Numbered from the stretch's first letter, positions 7,346 to 16,375 are shown. The stretch: 64,000 nt of DNA from an uncultured Christensenella sp. (GCA_910579705.1 CAJTUI010000002.1:62001-126000), one strand, 5' to 3'. A program made the numbers and translations. The notes: generated by a model not told the origin, from the sequence alone.

Positions 7346-8752
7346 ATGAAAGACTTCCTTGCGAAATTAAAAAACAACGGGATTGTAAACGATTTGAGAT
7401 ATTTTCTCTCTTCGAAATACTTTCCGTTCATAACCGCGGCGGTCACGCTTTTGTGCTACTATCTGGGTTGGGACATAGTTTTAATCTATTATATCTCGAT
7501 TACCGGCGCGCTTATGGTGTTGTTTCTGGACGACCTGACGCCCGTAATTTCGCATTTGCTGTTTATGAGCGTGGCGGTTTCCTACAAAAATTCGCCGTCG
7601 CCGATAATGGAAAGTTCGGACTACTTCACACGCACGGAAATTCTTGTCCAGACGGTAATTATGCTTTCGCTGTTCGCGCTGGCGGCGGCGTACAGAATAA
7701 CCCACACGTTCGTAAGGAAAAAGTTCAAATTCACCCCCGCGTTTTTCGGTATCGCCGCCTTTTCGTTCGTACTTCTGTTAAACGGCGCGGGCGCAAAGGA
7801 CTACACCGCGCAGAACTTTGTCTACGGACTAATTCTCGCGCTGTGCTTTATGTTCATTTTCGTAGGGCTTAAAGACAACATTACTACGGACAAGACCTGT
7901 TTCGAAAAGCTTAACCTCAGCTTTATCGCGCTGAGCGTTCTGCTCGTAATCGAACTGACGGTGAAGTACTTCACCGTGGACGGAATAATCGTAAACGGCG
8001 AGATTGTAAGGACGAAACTGACCTTCGGCTGGGGTATGTGGAACTCGATGGGTATGTCGCTGCTTTTGTGTATTCCATCTTCGGTATACCTTGCCGCAAA
8101 GAGTAAATACGGTTTTATTTATACGCTGTATTCGGTTTTGTTGCTGGTTGCAACGTTTATGTCTTGCAGCAGACAGGCTATGCTCACCGTTGCTGTAATC
8201 TATCCCGCCTGTATTTTAATTCTTCTCATTAAAGGAAAAAACAAGATTGCGAACGGCTGTATAGTCGCGGCCGCTCTGCTGGCGATTATAATACTGTGCA
8301 TAATCTTCCGCGACACCGTCGTGAAATATTTCGTTGAATTTATCAAGAAACTGTTTGCGGGCGGCGACAACAGCGGCAACGGCAGGGGCAGGCTGTGGCG
8401 CGAGGCGCTAAACTATTTCATATCCTATCCCTACCTCGGCGCGGGTTTCCACGTCAAATATTCTTCGCCGGACTTCAACGGGCTTTCGTTCATACCGCTT
8501 ATGTGCCACAACACCGTACTGGAAATTATGGCCGCCTGCGGCGTGCTGGGCCTTATAACTTACGCCGTGCACCGTTGCCAGACCGTTGTAAGCTTTCTCA
8601 AAAACGTGACTATGGAGCGCACCTTCCTGGTACTCACCGTCGCGGGACTTCTGATAACCTCGCTGTTTGACAACCATATCTTCTATATATTCCCGACAAT
8701 GATTTACAGCGCGCTCTTCGCGGTATTTACCAAATCCGAAAACAAAAACTGA
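7346..8752 (+). CDS. O-antigen ligase/polymerase-like membrane protein
   Basis: This 468-residue protein has about ten to twelve hydrophobic segments and a central extracytoplasmic loop (about residues 330-390) carrying GRGRLWREALNYF and YLGAGFHV, the signature region of the Wzy_C family (O-antigen ligase or polymerase). Such enzymes polymerise or transfer lipid-linked glycans outside the membrane. In a Gram-positive cell the product is probably a surface or extracellular polysaccharide. Convergent neighbours encode a sugar phosphotransferase, in keeping with this role. The gene is a single transcription unit with its own consensus promoter and a bidirectional terminator. The exact substrate cannot be told. 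Confidence 0.8.
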   Translation: MKDFLAKLKNNGIVNDLRYFLSSKYFPFITAAVTLLCYYLGWDIVLIYYISITGALMVLFLDDLTPVISHLLFMSVAVSYKNSPSPIMESSDYFTRTEILVQTVIMLSLFALAAAYRITHTFVRKKFKFTPAFFGIAAFSFVLLLNGAGAKDYTAQNFVYGLILALCFMFIFVGLKDNITTDKTCFEKLNLSFIALSVLLVIELTVKYFTVDGIIVNGEIVRTKLTFGWGMWNSMGMSLLLCIPSSVYLAAKSKYGFIYTLYSVLLLVATFMSCSRQAMLTVAVIYPACILILLIKGKNKIANGCIVAAALLAIIILCIIFRDTVVKYFVEFIKKLFAGGDNSGNGRGRLWREALNYFISYPYLGAGFHVKYSSPDFNGLSFIPLMCHNTVLEIMAACGVLGLITYAVHRCQTVVSFLKNVTMERTFLVLTVAGLLITSLFDNHIFYIFPTMIYSALFAVFTKSENKN

Positions 8753-8760
8753 TAAACAAT

Positions 8761-8801
8761 ACCGCGGGGCGGACTTAAATTAAGTCCGCCCCGCGGTTTT
8801 T
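8761..8801. terminator. Bidirectional terminator
   Basis: A perfect 17-bp stem (8761-8777 with 8781-8797), 3-nt loop and following T run lie between convergent genes ending at 8752 and 8804. Confidence 0.92.
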
Positions 8802-8803
8802 GT

Positions 8804-9499
8804 TTACTCGCCGCTATGGTCGAAAATTACCATATAAGCGCCCTTGAATATGATTTTGGTGTCGAGCCACAGGCTCTGTTTCATTATATAGGTCAGATCC
8901 AGCCTTATCCACTCGTCAAACGAAAGCGCGTTTCGGTTTTTCTGTACCTGCCACAGGCACAAAAGCCCGCCTTTTATATCCAGACGGTGCATCTGCTCTT
9001 CGGTGTACTGCTTGACCTCGTCGGGGAGGGGCGGGCGCGGGCCCACCACGCTCATACTTCCGAATAAGATGTTGAAAAGCTGCAACAGCTCGTCAATAGA
9101 GAACTTTCTGTAAAACTTTCCCACCGCGGTTATTCTCGGGTCGTTCTTCATTTTGAACGCGGGCGGGTCCGCCTCGTTCAGTCCCGCGTCGATAAGCTGT
9201 TGTTTCATCTCCTCGGCGTTGGGAACCATAGTGCGGATTTTGAGTATTTTGAAATGCTTGCCGTTCTTGCCCACGCGCGTGGAAACGTACACGGGGCTTT
9301 TGAAATCTTCCAGCCACTTGATAAGAAGGCATAAAAGTATAAACCAGGACAGCAATATAATAGCAAGCCCCGAAGAAAGTATATCGAATAAGCGTTTTAC
9401 AAACAGGTAACACCCGTAACGGAACCCCTTGCGTTTTTTATATACGAACGGCTGTTCCGTGTCAACGCTTTCCTGTATTTCAGCGCCGTTTTCTTCCAT
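8804..9499 (-). CDS. Bacterial sugar transferase (polyprenyl-phosphate glycosyl-1-phosphate transferase)
   Basis: Transfers a sugar 1-phosphate from a nucleotide sugar to undecaprenyl phosphate, the first membrane step of polysaccharide synthesis. The 231-residue protein matches the monotopic PF02397 core: N-terminal membrane helix (about 30-62), then STRVGKNGKHFKILKIRTM, DPRITAVGKFYRKFSIDELLQLFNILFGSMSVVGPRP (DE dyad) and the C-terminal KGGLLCLWQV. It lacks the multi-pass N-terminus of WbaP and is therefore the short form. GAGGAT precedes the ATG. It follows the beta-helix gene by 16 nt, so the two are co-transcribed, and it converges on the Wzy-like gene. Confidence 0.9.
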   Translation of the reverse strand: MEENGAEIQESVDTEQPFVYKKRKGFRYGCYLFVKRLFDILSSGLAIILLSWFILLCLLIKWLEDFKSPVYVSTRVGKNGKHFKILKIRTMVPNAEEMKQQLIDAGLNEADPPAFKMKNDPRITAVGKFYRKFSIDELLQLFNILFGSMSVVGPRPPLPDEVKQYTEEQMHRLDIKGGLLCLWQVQKNRNALSFDEWIRLDLTYIMKQSLWLDTKIIFKGAYMVIFDHSGE

Positions 9500-9515
9500 A
9501 AGTAATCCTCTTCAT

Positions 9516-10178
9516 TTAATCGCCGCGCCGCCTGCAAACGCAACCGCGCCCCTTGAAAACACTGTCCGCCGCAACCTCTCCGCGCACGCAGGACAGCGGA
9601 TAAATAATCGTGTTTCTTCCTATAACCGCACCGGGATTGAGCACGGCGTTACAGCCGACCTCCGCCCCGTCGCCCAGCATTGCGCCAAGCTTTCTAAGCC
9701 CCGTATCTAAAACTTCCCCGCCGCACACCGTCTTTACGGAAGTTTTGTCGGATTTTACGTTCGAGGTTATCGCCCCCGCGCCGAGATGCGCCTTATAACC
9801 CAGCACCGAATCCCCCACGTAGTTGAAATGCGGAACCTGAACGCCGTCGAAAAGTATCGCGTTTTTCAGCTCCGTCGAGTTGCCGACAACGCAGTTTTCG
9901 CCGACCAGCACGCCGCCGCGGATAAAAGCGCAGTGCCGCACCTCCGTTCCCGAGCCGATTATTGAGGGCGCGCAAAGATATGCCGAGGGCGAAATTTTCG
10001 CGCTTTTATGTACTAACACCATAGGCGCCGTTTCGACAAACTCCTGCCTGTCAAGTCGGACGCAAAGCCCCCAAACGAAGTCTTTTATGCCTTTCACGGC
10101 CTGCCACGGGTATGTAAACTTACTTAAATATTCGCCCGCGAGTGTGCGCGACAAATCGAAAAGACTTGTAACGGTCAT
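9516..10178 (-). CDS. Left-handed beta-helix protein, nucleotidyltransferase-like
   Basis: The protein (220 residues from ATG at 10178; an in-frame TTG at 10199 is possible but no better supported) starts with TVTSLFDLSRTLAGEYLSKF and continues as a hexapeptide-repeat left-handed beta helix from about residue 60 (repeated I-G/S-x-x-x-x units such as SAYLCAPSIIGSGTEVRHCA and PGAVIGRNTIIY). The hexapeptide part is like the acyltransferase half of GlmU-type enzymes, but no nucleotidyltransferase domain is present. Clostridia commonly carry this stand-alone form, often labelled UDP-GlcNAc pyrophosphorylase. It forms an operon with the sugar transferase, which points to nucleotide-sugar or surface-glycan metabolism. 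Exact activity unknown. Confidence 0.75.
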   Translation of the reverse strand: MTVTSLFDLSRTLAGEYLSKFTYPWQAVKGIKDFVWGLCVRLDRQEFVETAPMVLVHKSAKISPSAYLCAPSIIGSGTEVRHCAFIRGGVLVGENCVVGNSTELKNAILFDGVQVPHFNYVGDSVLGYKAHLGAGAITSNVKSDKTSVKTVCGGEVLDTGLRKLGAMLGDGAEVGCNAVLNPGAVIGRNTIIYPLSCVRGEVAADSVFKGRGCVCRRRGD

Positions 10179-10220
10179 ATTTCGCGCCCCCGCAAACAAA
10201 CGAGTTTATTTATAACATTA

Positions 10221-10249
10221 ATTTTAACATTACAGCCAAATATTGTCAA
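10221..10249 (-). promoter_or_regulatory. Promoter of the beta-helix/sugar transferase operon
   Basis: TTGACA (10249-10244), 17-nt spacer, TAAAAT (10226-10221) on the minus strand. Confidence 0.75.
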
Positions 10250-10338
10250 TTGTATCGAAAACATTTTAAAAAATTCCTATACCTGAAATATATTATGCGT
10301 AAAAACGGCCAAATAAAACACGCGGCCGATTAATATAA

Positions 10339-10367
10339 TTGACAACCGCCGCCGTTTGAATTAAACT
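10339..10367 (+). promoter_or_regulatory. yggS promoter, probably leaderless
   Basis: TTGACA (10339-10344), 17-nt spacer, TAAACT (10362-10367). The ATG at 10375 is 7 nt after the -10 box and has no Shine-Dalgarno. Confidence 0.6.
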
Positions 10368-10374
10368 TATCCGT

Positions 10375-11040
10375 ATGATAGAGACAAACGTTAAAAATCT
10401 TTTGAACGCAATCCCCGAAACAAACGCGTTCGGCGAAAAGGTAGTTTTAGTCGCCGCGGTGAAAACGCGCACTGCGGAAGAAATAAACCTTGCCGTCGCC
10501 GCTGGAATAACCGATATAGGCGACAACCACGTTCAGGAATTTAAGGACAAGTACGCCTATATAGAGGGCAATCCCCGCCGCCACTTTATCGGGCGGTTGC
10601 AGACCAATAAAATAAAGTATCTTTTGGGTAAAACCAACCTTTACCACTCCGTGGACAGATTGGGGCTTGCCGAAGAGCTTTCAAGACAGAGCGAAAGAGC
10701 GCAGACCGCGTCCGAAATTTTAATTCAGATAAACATCGGCGACGAGCTTACCAAAGGCGGATTTTCTTACGGCGAGGCGGAAAAAGCTTTCCGAGCCATA
10801 AGAAATCTTCCCGCGCTTAAAGTAAAAGGGCTTATGGCGATGCTGCCGCTTACGGACGACGTTGCACTTCTTAATCGGCTGGCGAAAAAAATGCGCGCGT
10901 TGTACGACGGGCTGAACGACGGAAGTTTTGAACGCCTTTCAATGGGTATGAGCGGCGACTGGCGGCTGTGCGTCGACGCGGGCAGCAATACGATACGACT
11001 TGGAACGGCAATATTCGGGACAAGAAACTATAATAAATAA
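10375..11040 (+). CDS. yggS: YggS/PLPBP-family pyridoxal phosphate homeostasis protein
   Basis: This 221-residue protein is a fold-type III PLP-binding protein that buffers free pyridoxal phosphate; it has no known catalytic activity. The PLP lysine is Lys30 in VAAVKT. Family motifs follow in order: DIGDNHVQEFKDK, HFIGRLQTNK, the strand ILIQINIGDELTKGG, GLMAMLPL, and the phosphate-binding SMGMSGDW and IRLGTAIFG. Length is typical. In many Firmicutes this gene is next to sepF in a cell-division cluster; here it stands alone, with its own promoter and a terminator shared with rpsR. Confidence 0.95.
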   Translation: MIETNVKNLLNAIPETNAFGEKVVLVAAVKTRTAEEINLAVAAGITDIGDNHVQEFKDKYAYIEGNPRRHFIGRLQTNKIKYLLGKTNLYHSVDRLGLAEELSRQSERAQTASEILIQINIGDELTKGGFSYGEAEKAFRAIRNLPALKVKGLMAMLPLTDDVALLNRLAKKMRALYDGLNDGSFERLSMGMSGDWRLCVDAGSNTIRLGTAIFGTRNYNK

Positions 11041-11042
11041 AA

Positions 11043-11069
11043 AAAATCCCTGCACTCGGCAGGGATTTT
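11043..11069. terminator. Bidirectional terminator between yggS and rpsR
   Basis: An 11-bp stem (11043-11053 with 11059-11069), 5-nt loop and flanking A/T runs between convergent genes. Confidence 0.9.
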
Positions 11070-11079
11070 AATTTTTAAA

Positions 11080-11337
11080 TTATTCTGCTTTGAAAGGAAG
11101 CAGAGCCGCGACTCTCGCGCGTTTGATAGCCGTCGAAAGCTCGCGCTGGTGCTTTGCACAGGTGCCGCTCATTCTGCGGGGCAGAATTTTACCGCTTTCC
11201 GCAACGAACTTCTTTAAACGGTTTACGTCCTTATAATCGATTTCCGTCACCTTTTCCTGACAGAAAACGCAAACCTTCCTGCGCGGCATTCTTTTATAAC
11301 TCTTTTTGGGAGCAACTGCTGTTTTATTTTCTTCCAT
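11080..11337 (-). CDS. rpsR: 30S ribosomal protein S18
   Basis: An 85-residue protein with the S18 core RRKVCVFCQEKVTEIDYKDV, LKKFVAESGKILPRRMSGTCAKHQREL and AIKRARVAALLPF. It binds 16S rRNA with S6 in the platform of the small subunit. The cysteine set (CVFC plus TCAKH) resembles the zinc-binding C+ form. It is the last gene of the rpsF-ssb-rpsR operon, starting 18 nt after ssb. Confidence 0.97.
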   Translation of the reverse strand: MEENKTAVAPKKSYKRMPRRKVCVFCQEKVTEIDYKDVNRLKKFVAESGKILPRRMSGTCAKHQRELSTAIKRARVAALLPFKAE

Positions 11338-11355
11338 AATTATTCTCCTGTTATT

Positions 11356-11772
11356 TTAGAAGGGAATGTCGCCGTCGTCGTCAAACGCCTGTAAGCTCGC
11401 CCTCTTCCGCTCCGCGGGGGCGGGCGCGTCGCTTACGTATCCGCTGTCATGCGAATTTCTCGGCGTCAAGAACTCGACGTCCTGCGCGACAATATCTACG
11501 CCCGTGCGTTTTACGCCCTGGCTGTCTTCGTAATTGCGAAGCTCAATCGAACCGCTTACGGCAACCTTGTTGCCCTTTTTTGCGTATCTAGACACCGTTT
11601 CGCCCAGTCCGCGCCACGCCACTACGTTGAAAAAGTCTGTCTTTCTCTCGCCGTCCGCGCCGCCGTAGTTCCTGTTTACCGCTATCGAGAAACGGCACAG
11701 CGCCACTCCCGACGTCGTTTCCGATAACTCGGGGTCGCGCGTTAAATTACCTATTAAAAATACTTTGTTCAT
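11356..11772 (-). CDS. ssb: Single-stranded DNA-binding protein
   Basis: A 138-residue SSB with one OB fold (residues 1-105: NKVFLIGNLTRDPELSETTSG, FNVVAWRGLGETVSRYAKKG, VAVSGSIELRNYEDSQGVKR) and a short disordered linker ending in the acidic tail DDDGDIPF, which recruits replication and repair proteins. It lies between rpsF and rpsR, the usual order in Firmicutes. Confidence 0.97.
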   Translation of the reverse strand: MNKVFLIGNLTRDPELSETTSGVALCRFSIAVNRNYGGADGERKTDFFNVVAWRGLGETVSRYAKKGNKVAVSGSIELRNYEDSQGVKRTGVDIVAQDVEFLTPRNSHDSGYVSDAPAPAERKRASLQAFDDDGDIPF

Positions 11773-11782
11773 TCTTTTTTCC

Positions 11783-12067
11783 TTAATCTTTTGCGGTTAC
11801 AACTCTTCTCAAAACTTCGGTGGAAAGGCCTGCGACTCTGTCAAGCTCTTTAACTACCGAACCTTCCGCTTCGAAAGTCATTAAAACGTAATAGCCGTCG
11901 TTCTTGTAGTTGATAGGATACGCCAGCCTTTTTACGCCCCACTTGTCAGTGGAAACGACCTTACCGTTTGCAGCCGTTACAACGTCTTCAAACTTTTTGA
12001 CAAACGCCTCTTTTGCATCGTCTGCAAGCGCGCTGTCCAAAACGTAAAGCATTTCGTAAGTTTTCAT
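11783..12067 (-). CDS. rpsF: 30S ribosomal protein S6
   Basis: Starts MKTYEMLYVLDSAL with GGGAGGTG 7 nt upstream of the ATG at 12067; a longer frame from 12100 would include this ribosome binding site and is rejected. The 94-residue protein has the S6 ferredoxin-like fold including VVSTDKWGVKRLAYPINYKNDGYYVLMTF. It pairs with S18, encoded two genes downstream. First gene of rpsF-ssb-rpsR. Confidence 0.97.
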   Translation of the reverse strand: MKTYEMLYVLDSALADDAKEAFVKKFEDVVTAANGKVVSTDKWGVKRLAYPINYKNDGYYVLMTFEAEGSVVKELDRVAGLSTEVLRRVVTAKD

Positions 12068-12091
12068 AATTTCACCTCCCGGACTTAATCG

Positions 12092-12111
12092 GCATACCAC
12101 CCGCGGTATGC
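12092..12111 (-). promoter_or_regulatory. Leader hairpin, candidate S6:S18 autoregulatory site
   Basis: In the rpsF 5' leader GCATACC pairs with GGTATGC around the loop GCGGGT, with CCG at the stem-loop junction. Leaders of rpsF in several phyla carry an S6:S18-binding structure with a conserved CCG. The match here is by eye only. Confidence 0.45.
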
Positions 12112-12122
12112 AAGGTTATTTG

Positions 12123-12151
12123 ATTTTACTATAAATAATTGCAATTGTCAA
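12123..12151 (-). promoter_or_regulatory. rpsF operon promoter
   Basis: TTGACA (12151-12146), 17-nt spacer, TAAAAT (12128-12123) on the minus strand. Confidence 0.8.
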
Positions 12152-12178
12152 ACGTTTTACAACCGCCGTCCGCGCTTT

Positions 12179-14905
12179 TTACGGCGTTGGTCTTAGCAAT
12201 ATTGACGGATCCTTCGCAACCGCTATGAAGAAACTTACGAAATCTTCAAGCGTTAATTCGCCGATCGTGGTAAGTTTGCCGTTATAAACGATTTTGGTAT
12301 CGAGGTCGTTCTCGTCCGAAAAAGTCATAATCCCCGCCTCGTGCAGCTCCCGCATTGTGGTTTTCTGCGTGTTGTCCTTGACGTTTGAAATCATAGAAGT
12401 GAGGTTGTTTACCGAATACGCGACCTCGGTCTTGACACCGTCCTTCTCGGCGTACAGCAAAATCTTCCACATAGCGTTCGCCGCGCCGTACGTATAGTAA
12501 ACGTTTTCCTCGAAAAGGCTGACCTTTCCGCCGTTTTCCGCCTGTTTGAACTTTCCGTCCGTCTGCGTGTAATAGATATATGCCGTATTGAAAAGTATCT
12601 TACCCTCGCCGCAGGTATAGTAGGTTTTATCCGCCTCGAACCCGCTTATCTTGCCCGTAGTGCTTGCAAGCGAATACTCGCCGTGTTCATAGAAATAGTA
12701 AACGCAGTCTGCGGCGTACTCGTCCGCCCTGTACATCGCGCTTTCGCCGACCGCGAGATACCTGATTGCGGGCCGAGCGGGCTCTTCCCCCGCCGCGGCG
12801 TTGCCGTAAATGTTGTCGGCGTACAGCTCGTTGATTGCAAGATTGTTTATATCGTTCGGCAGGCTGGACACCGTGGAGTCGCTTATCGCTTCCAGAAGTT
12901 TATTGCCAGAAACGTCCATAAGCTGGCCGATTGTTATGTCCTCCGTAACGCCCGAAATGCGCTCGTTCACGTTCGTAACCGTGGTTCCGCATATATCGAC
13001 CGCGGCCCCGCCGTCGACATAGAACGCGCCTGTTACTACCGAGTGTTCGACGGTAAGATAACAGTCGGATTTTCCGCCGCCGATATGGTTGTAAACTGCC
13101 CTGTGCGTGTACGCCCTGTCCGCGACAACGCCCGCCTCCGCGCGTATTCCGCTGACGCCGTACACCACGTACGCAAGCACCACCTCGGAAGTTACGGGGG
13201 TATCGCCGCTGACCGTAACGTCAATAAAGTCGTCCAGCGTCAGCTCGTATACCGCGTTGCCGACGGTCGCCACGGTGTACTCGCCTATCTTGGCCATAAC
13301 CTTGTTGTCGGGGTCGATTTCTATTATATCCTTTAATTTAAGCCTGTGCGTAAGCCTGTTGACCTGAGTGGACACGTCCGCAATTGCCGTCTTCCTGACG
13401 GACTGTTTTACGCCGTTTTCGTAATAATACGCGTCGGTAATTTCGCCGTTCGTGCAGATAAGATAACAGTCCGCGTACTCTTCGCCCTCGCCGAAATAAT
13501 ACCTGCCCGTATAGGAATACTCTTCGCCGTCCGCCTTTTCCGCGTCCGTTATGCTGAACGCAAGGAAAATCATAATCGCGTTGCGGTTATATTCCGTCGG
13601 CTCGCTCACCGTCATAAGGTCGGAAAGGGCGATTTCTTCCGTAATGCTTTCCAGTCTGTCGCTCATATCGCTGACCACGGTTGCGGGAAGTTCCTCGCGC
13701 GCGCCGTCCGCGGCGGTATAGTAAGCGCCCGTAACCTTATTCACGCCGTCCTCGTTCTGCGTTTCGAGAACGCAGTCCACGGTAGTTCCGTCTTTAAAAG
13801 TATATTTACCCGAATAACTGCCGTCCGCGTCCTTAAACACGTCCTTTACGCCGTACGCGAGATATACCATAATGTGGTTGTCGGGGTCAATATCGACAAT
13901 TTTCGATATTTCTATTTTATTTATAATCGCCTCGAAATCGGCGCCGTCGAGAAGTTCGCCGAGCGTGAGTTCGCCGAGAATGGCCTCCGTTATCTCGTCG
14001 CAATTATCGCCGAGAAGTTCGGTGACGTACACCTCGTTGAGCGCGGTGAAGGCCGTGCCCTCCGCGAACGAGCGCAACGTGACGTAATCGCCCACCCTCT
14101 CGCCGTTGTTGTCGATATAGTAAGTGCCCGTAAGCGTGGACGCGGAACCGTCGAAATTGTCGTATCTGTCGGAAGTGATTATATACTCGTTGTCGTCGCC
14201 GCGGCAGGTAACGTAGTTGACGCCGCTTACCCTGTAAAAGTAAAGCCTGTATTCCTCGCCCTTTTCCACAAGATAACCCTCGTGTCTGGGATTGAGCGGC
14301 GTTCCGTCCTCTCGCGTATAACCCGAGTCCGTAAGCGTGTAAATATCATAAAACACGGGATACCGCTCTTCGCCCGAATACGCGTACTCTGCCTCTTTAC
14401 CGTTTAAAATAATGTCTATAAGCTCGCCGAACTGGCCTTCGAGCAGACTGCCGCCGCCGACAAGGTCTAAAAGTTTTGCGGGTTGCACGTCCATAATCTT
14501 TTCCTGCAGGAACGTGCCCATCTCCCCGAACGCGACTTTCTTTACGTCTTCATAGCCTACGTCTATGTATTCGCCGAGCGAGTCGAATACCTCGGTCGAC
14601 AGCTTTTCGGCAATGGGGAAAATTTCCGATATTTTTTCAAGACACAAAGACTCGTCGCCCGCAAGCCCCGCCAACAGAGTTACAAGCTCCAAAACGTTCT
14701 TCGCGCCGCCGCTGTCGGGGTCGCCGTTTACATATATGTACTTGCCGTCCTCGTCCTTGTTTGCGCCTATGTTGTCAATCTTATAGTTCAGCGCGAAAAA
14801 CACGCCGCCGACTACCGCGCCGACAAGCGCTATCAGGCCAAACAAAAACCCGAGTATGAATGCTAGAATAGGGTTGAAACCCCTGCGTCTTGATGTATCT
14901 GACAT
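12179..14905 (-). CDS. Large membrane-anchored protein with internal repeats
   Basis: This 908-residue protein has a basic N-terminus (MSDTSRRRGF) followed by one strong transmembrane helix (about residues 13-39, Gly/Val rich) and a large domain that should lie outside the cell. Three diverged units of roughly 100 residues can be aligned by eye: each has a block such as GSYSGKYTFKDGTTVDC, a DC-x-L strand, a TGAYY or DAYYYENG strand, and then T-x-V-x-D-V-x-x-R-L/I-x-x-I-T-E-x-I-x-L-x-D/Q-L-M. The linker phrase IDPDN recurs. No enzyme motif is seen. GGAG precedes the ATG. It has its own promoter (14964-14992). Possibly a structural surface protein; function unknown. Confidence 0.75.
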   Translation of the reverse strand: MSDTSRRRGFNPILAFILGFLFGLIALVGAVVGGVFFALNYKIDNIGANKDEDGKYIYVNGDPDSGGAKNVLELVTLLAGLAGDESLCLEKISEIFPIAEKLSTEVFDSLGEYIDVGYEDVKKVAFGEMGTFLQEKIMDVQPAKLLDLVGGGSLLEGQFGELIDIILNGKEAEYAYSGEERYPVFYDIYTLTDSGYTREDGTPLNPRHEGYLVEKGEEYRLYFYRVSGVNYVTCRGDDNEYIITSDRYDNFDGSASTLTGTYYIDNNGERVGDYVTLRSFAEGTAFTALNEVYVTELLGDNCDEITEAILGELTLGELLDGADFEAIINKIEISKIVDIDPDNHIMVYLAYGVKDVFKDADGSYSGKYTFKDGTTVDCVLETQNEDGVNKVTGAYYTAADGAREELPATVVSDMSDRLESITEEIALSDLMTVSEPTEYNRNAIMIFLAFSITDAEKADGEEYSYTGRYYFGEGEEYADCYLICTNGEITDAYYYENGVKQSVRKTAIADVSTQVNRLTHRLKLKDIIEIDPDNKVMAKIGEYTVATVGNAVYELTLDDFIDVTVSGDTPVTSEVVLAYVVYGVSGIRAEAGVVADRAYTHRAVYNHIGGGKSDCYLTVEHSVVTGAFYVDGGAAVDICGTTVTNVNERISGVTEDITIGQLMDVSGNKLLEAISDSTVSSLPNDINNLAINELYADNIYGNAAAGEEPARPAIRYLAVGESAMYRADEYAADCVYYFYEHGEYSLASTTGKISGFEADKTYYTCGEGKILFNTAYIYYTQTDGKFKQAENGGKVSLFEENVYYTYGAANAMWKILLYAEKDGVKTEVAYSVNNLTSMISNVKDNTQKTTMRELHEAGIMTFSDENDLDTKIVYNGKLTTIGELTLEDFVSFFIAVAKDPSILLRPTP

Positions 14906-14963
14906 ATTATCTCCGCGCCGAACGGGCGCAATTTACTATTTAAGTCTATACTATTGTAACGGT

Positions 14964-14992
14964 ATTATATTACAAATACGTTTAAAAAGCAA
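14964..14992 (-). promoter_or_regulatory. Promoter of the repeat membrane protein gene
   Basis: TTGCTT (14992-14987), 17-nt spacer, TATAAT (14969-14964) on the minus strand; leader of about 50 nt. Confidence 0.7.
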
Positions 14993-15004
14993 CTTTTTGA
15001 CAAG

Positions 15005-16360
15005 TTAATATTTTCCTTGCGCGCAAAGCGACAACGCGCAGCGGACAAGCTTTTCCTTTACGTTAAGCTCGGGGTTAAGCGCGCACTCTTCGAGGAGCGC
15101 GTTTAGAATTGCGCCCGCCTGCGGCGCGGGCACGCCCGCCGCGATAAGCTCGTCGCCCCTGACTTTTAACTGCTTTAAGTTCAAAGGCGCGCCTTCGTCC
15201 GACATTGCATTGTAAATTCCGCGCCATTTTTCAACGCAGGGCGCTGCACCCGAATCGTCGCGACAGGCGGAATAATCTGCCTGCTTTAAAAGAAGAAGTT
15301 TGTCGAAAACAGAGAGATTGCGCACTATAAAACGGCGAATTTTGCTTTCGCGTGCGTCGCAACGCATATCGTACATATGCAACGCGCACAACGTGACCGT
15401 TTCCGCACTTGTTTTCTTGGGCACTTTTAAACGCGTGCAGATATCCCGCGCTATCCGCGCGCTGTACTCTTCGTGATTGATATAATTGCCGTTTTCCCGC
15501 ATACACTGCGGCTTGCCTGCGTCGTGCAGAAAGGCCGCAAGCCTTACCGTCGGGTCGGCGTACTTCACCGCGCGCAGAGTGTGCTCGTACACGTCGTGGT
15601 TATGGAACGCGGCGTTCTGCGCCATTCCCCTGCCCGCCGTAATCTCGGGAAACAGCAAATCCACAACGCCCGTTTCGTCCAGAATTTTAAGCCCCGCGTA
15701 CTGCGCGTGCTCGATACCGTAACGCAAATCGGCCATTAAAATATAATTAAACTCGGTGTAGATTCTTTCCGCGGAAACGTCGCATATAAGCCGCGCGTTT
15801 TTAAGCGCGCCGTCCAGCGTCTGTCCGTCGGGCGTAAACCCCGTCTGCGCCGCCTGTCGCGCAAGCCGCATAAGCCTCAGCCCGTCCTCACCGAAAACCT
15901 TGTCCGCGTCCGCAACCGTGGTTATTCTTTTATGTTTAATATCCTCCGCGCCGCCGAGCGGGTCCTCCGTTTCGCCCGTTTTAAGGTTGAAATACACCGC
16001 GTTGCACTTGAAGTCGCGGCGGCGCGCGTCAAGCATAATATCGTCGGTGAAGAAGGTTTTCACGGGCGAGTGCACGCCGCGCACGTATTCGTCCGAACGG
16101 AAACAGGCGTACTCGTACTCCTCTCCCCCTACGGAGAGTTTGACAGTGCCCGTATTTTTATAGACCGAGCAGATGCGCGCGCCGCACTTTTCCGCGGCCG
16201 CGACAAAGCTTTCCGCGCTTGCGGGAGCGCAGATATCGTAGTCGCCGTCGGCAGAGCTAAGGCCCGCGAGGCAGTCGCGCACTGTTCCCCCCACCAGATA
16301 CAGCGGGAAAGGACAGGCCTCGGCCAGTTTATTAAGATTTTCGGATACGGGAATATTCAT
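15005..16360 (-). CDS. cca: CCA tRNA nucleotidyltransferase with HD domain
   Basis: Adds or repairs the CCA end of tRNA. From ATG 16360 the protein has 451 residues (an in-frame TTG at 16366 adds two). The N-terminal polymerase-beta head has LVGGTVRD and the metal-binding DYD in SADGDYDICA, followed by RRDFKCNAVYFNL and EDGLRLMRLARQAAQTGF. A central HD domain (HNHDVYEHTLRAVKY, LAAFLHDAGKP) is of the bacterial Cca type that can add phosphohydrolase activity. The gene is divergent from a lipid kinase and shares with it a mirror-symmetric promoter; the leader is at most a few nucleotides. Confidence 0.95.
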   Translation of the reverse strand: MNIPVSENLNKLAEACPFPLYLVGGTVRDCLAGLSSADGDYDICAPASAESFVAAAEKCGARICSVYKNTGTVKLSVGGEEYEYACFRSDEYVRGVHSPVKTFFTDDIMLDARRRDFKCNAVYFNLKTGETEDPLGGAEDIKHKRITTVADADKVFGEDGLRLMRLARQAAQTGFTPDGQTLDGALKNARLICDVSAERIYTEFNYILMADLRYGIEHAQYAGLKILDETGVVDLLFPEITAGRGMAQNAAFHNHDVYEHTLRAVKYADPTVRLAAFLHDAGKPQCMRENGNYINHEEYSARIARDICTRLKVPKKTSAETVTLCALHMYDMRCDARESKIRRFIVRNLSVFDKLLLLKQADYSACRDDSGAAPCVEKWRGIYNAMSDEGAPLNLKQLKVRGDELIAAGVPAPQAGAILNALLEECALNPELNVKEKLVRCALSLCAQGKY

Positions 16361-16375
16361 TTTCAATACAATAAT

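Noticed and set aside
13346..14407. 353-codon open frame on the plus strand
   Set aside because: Antisense to the repeat membrane protein; no ribosome site.
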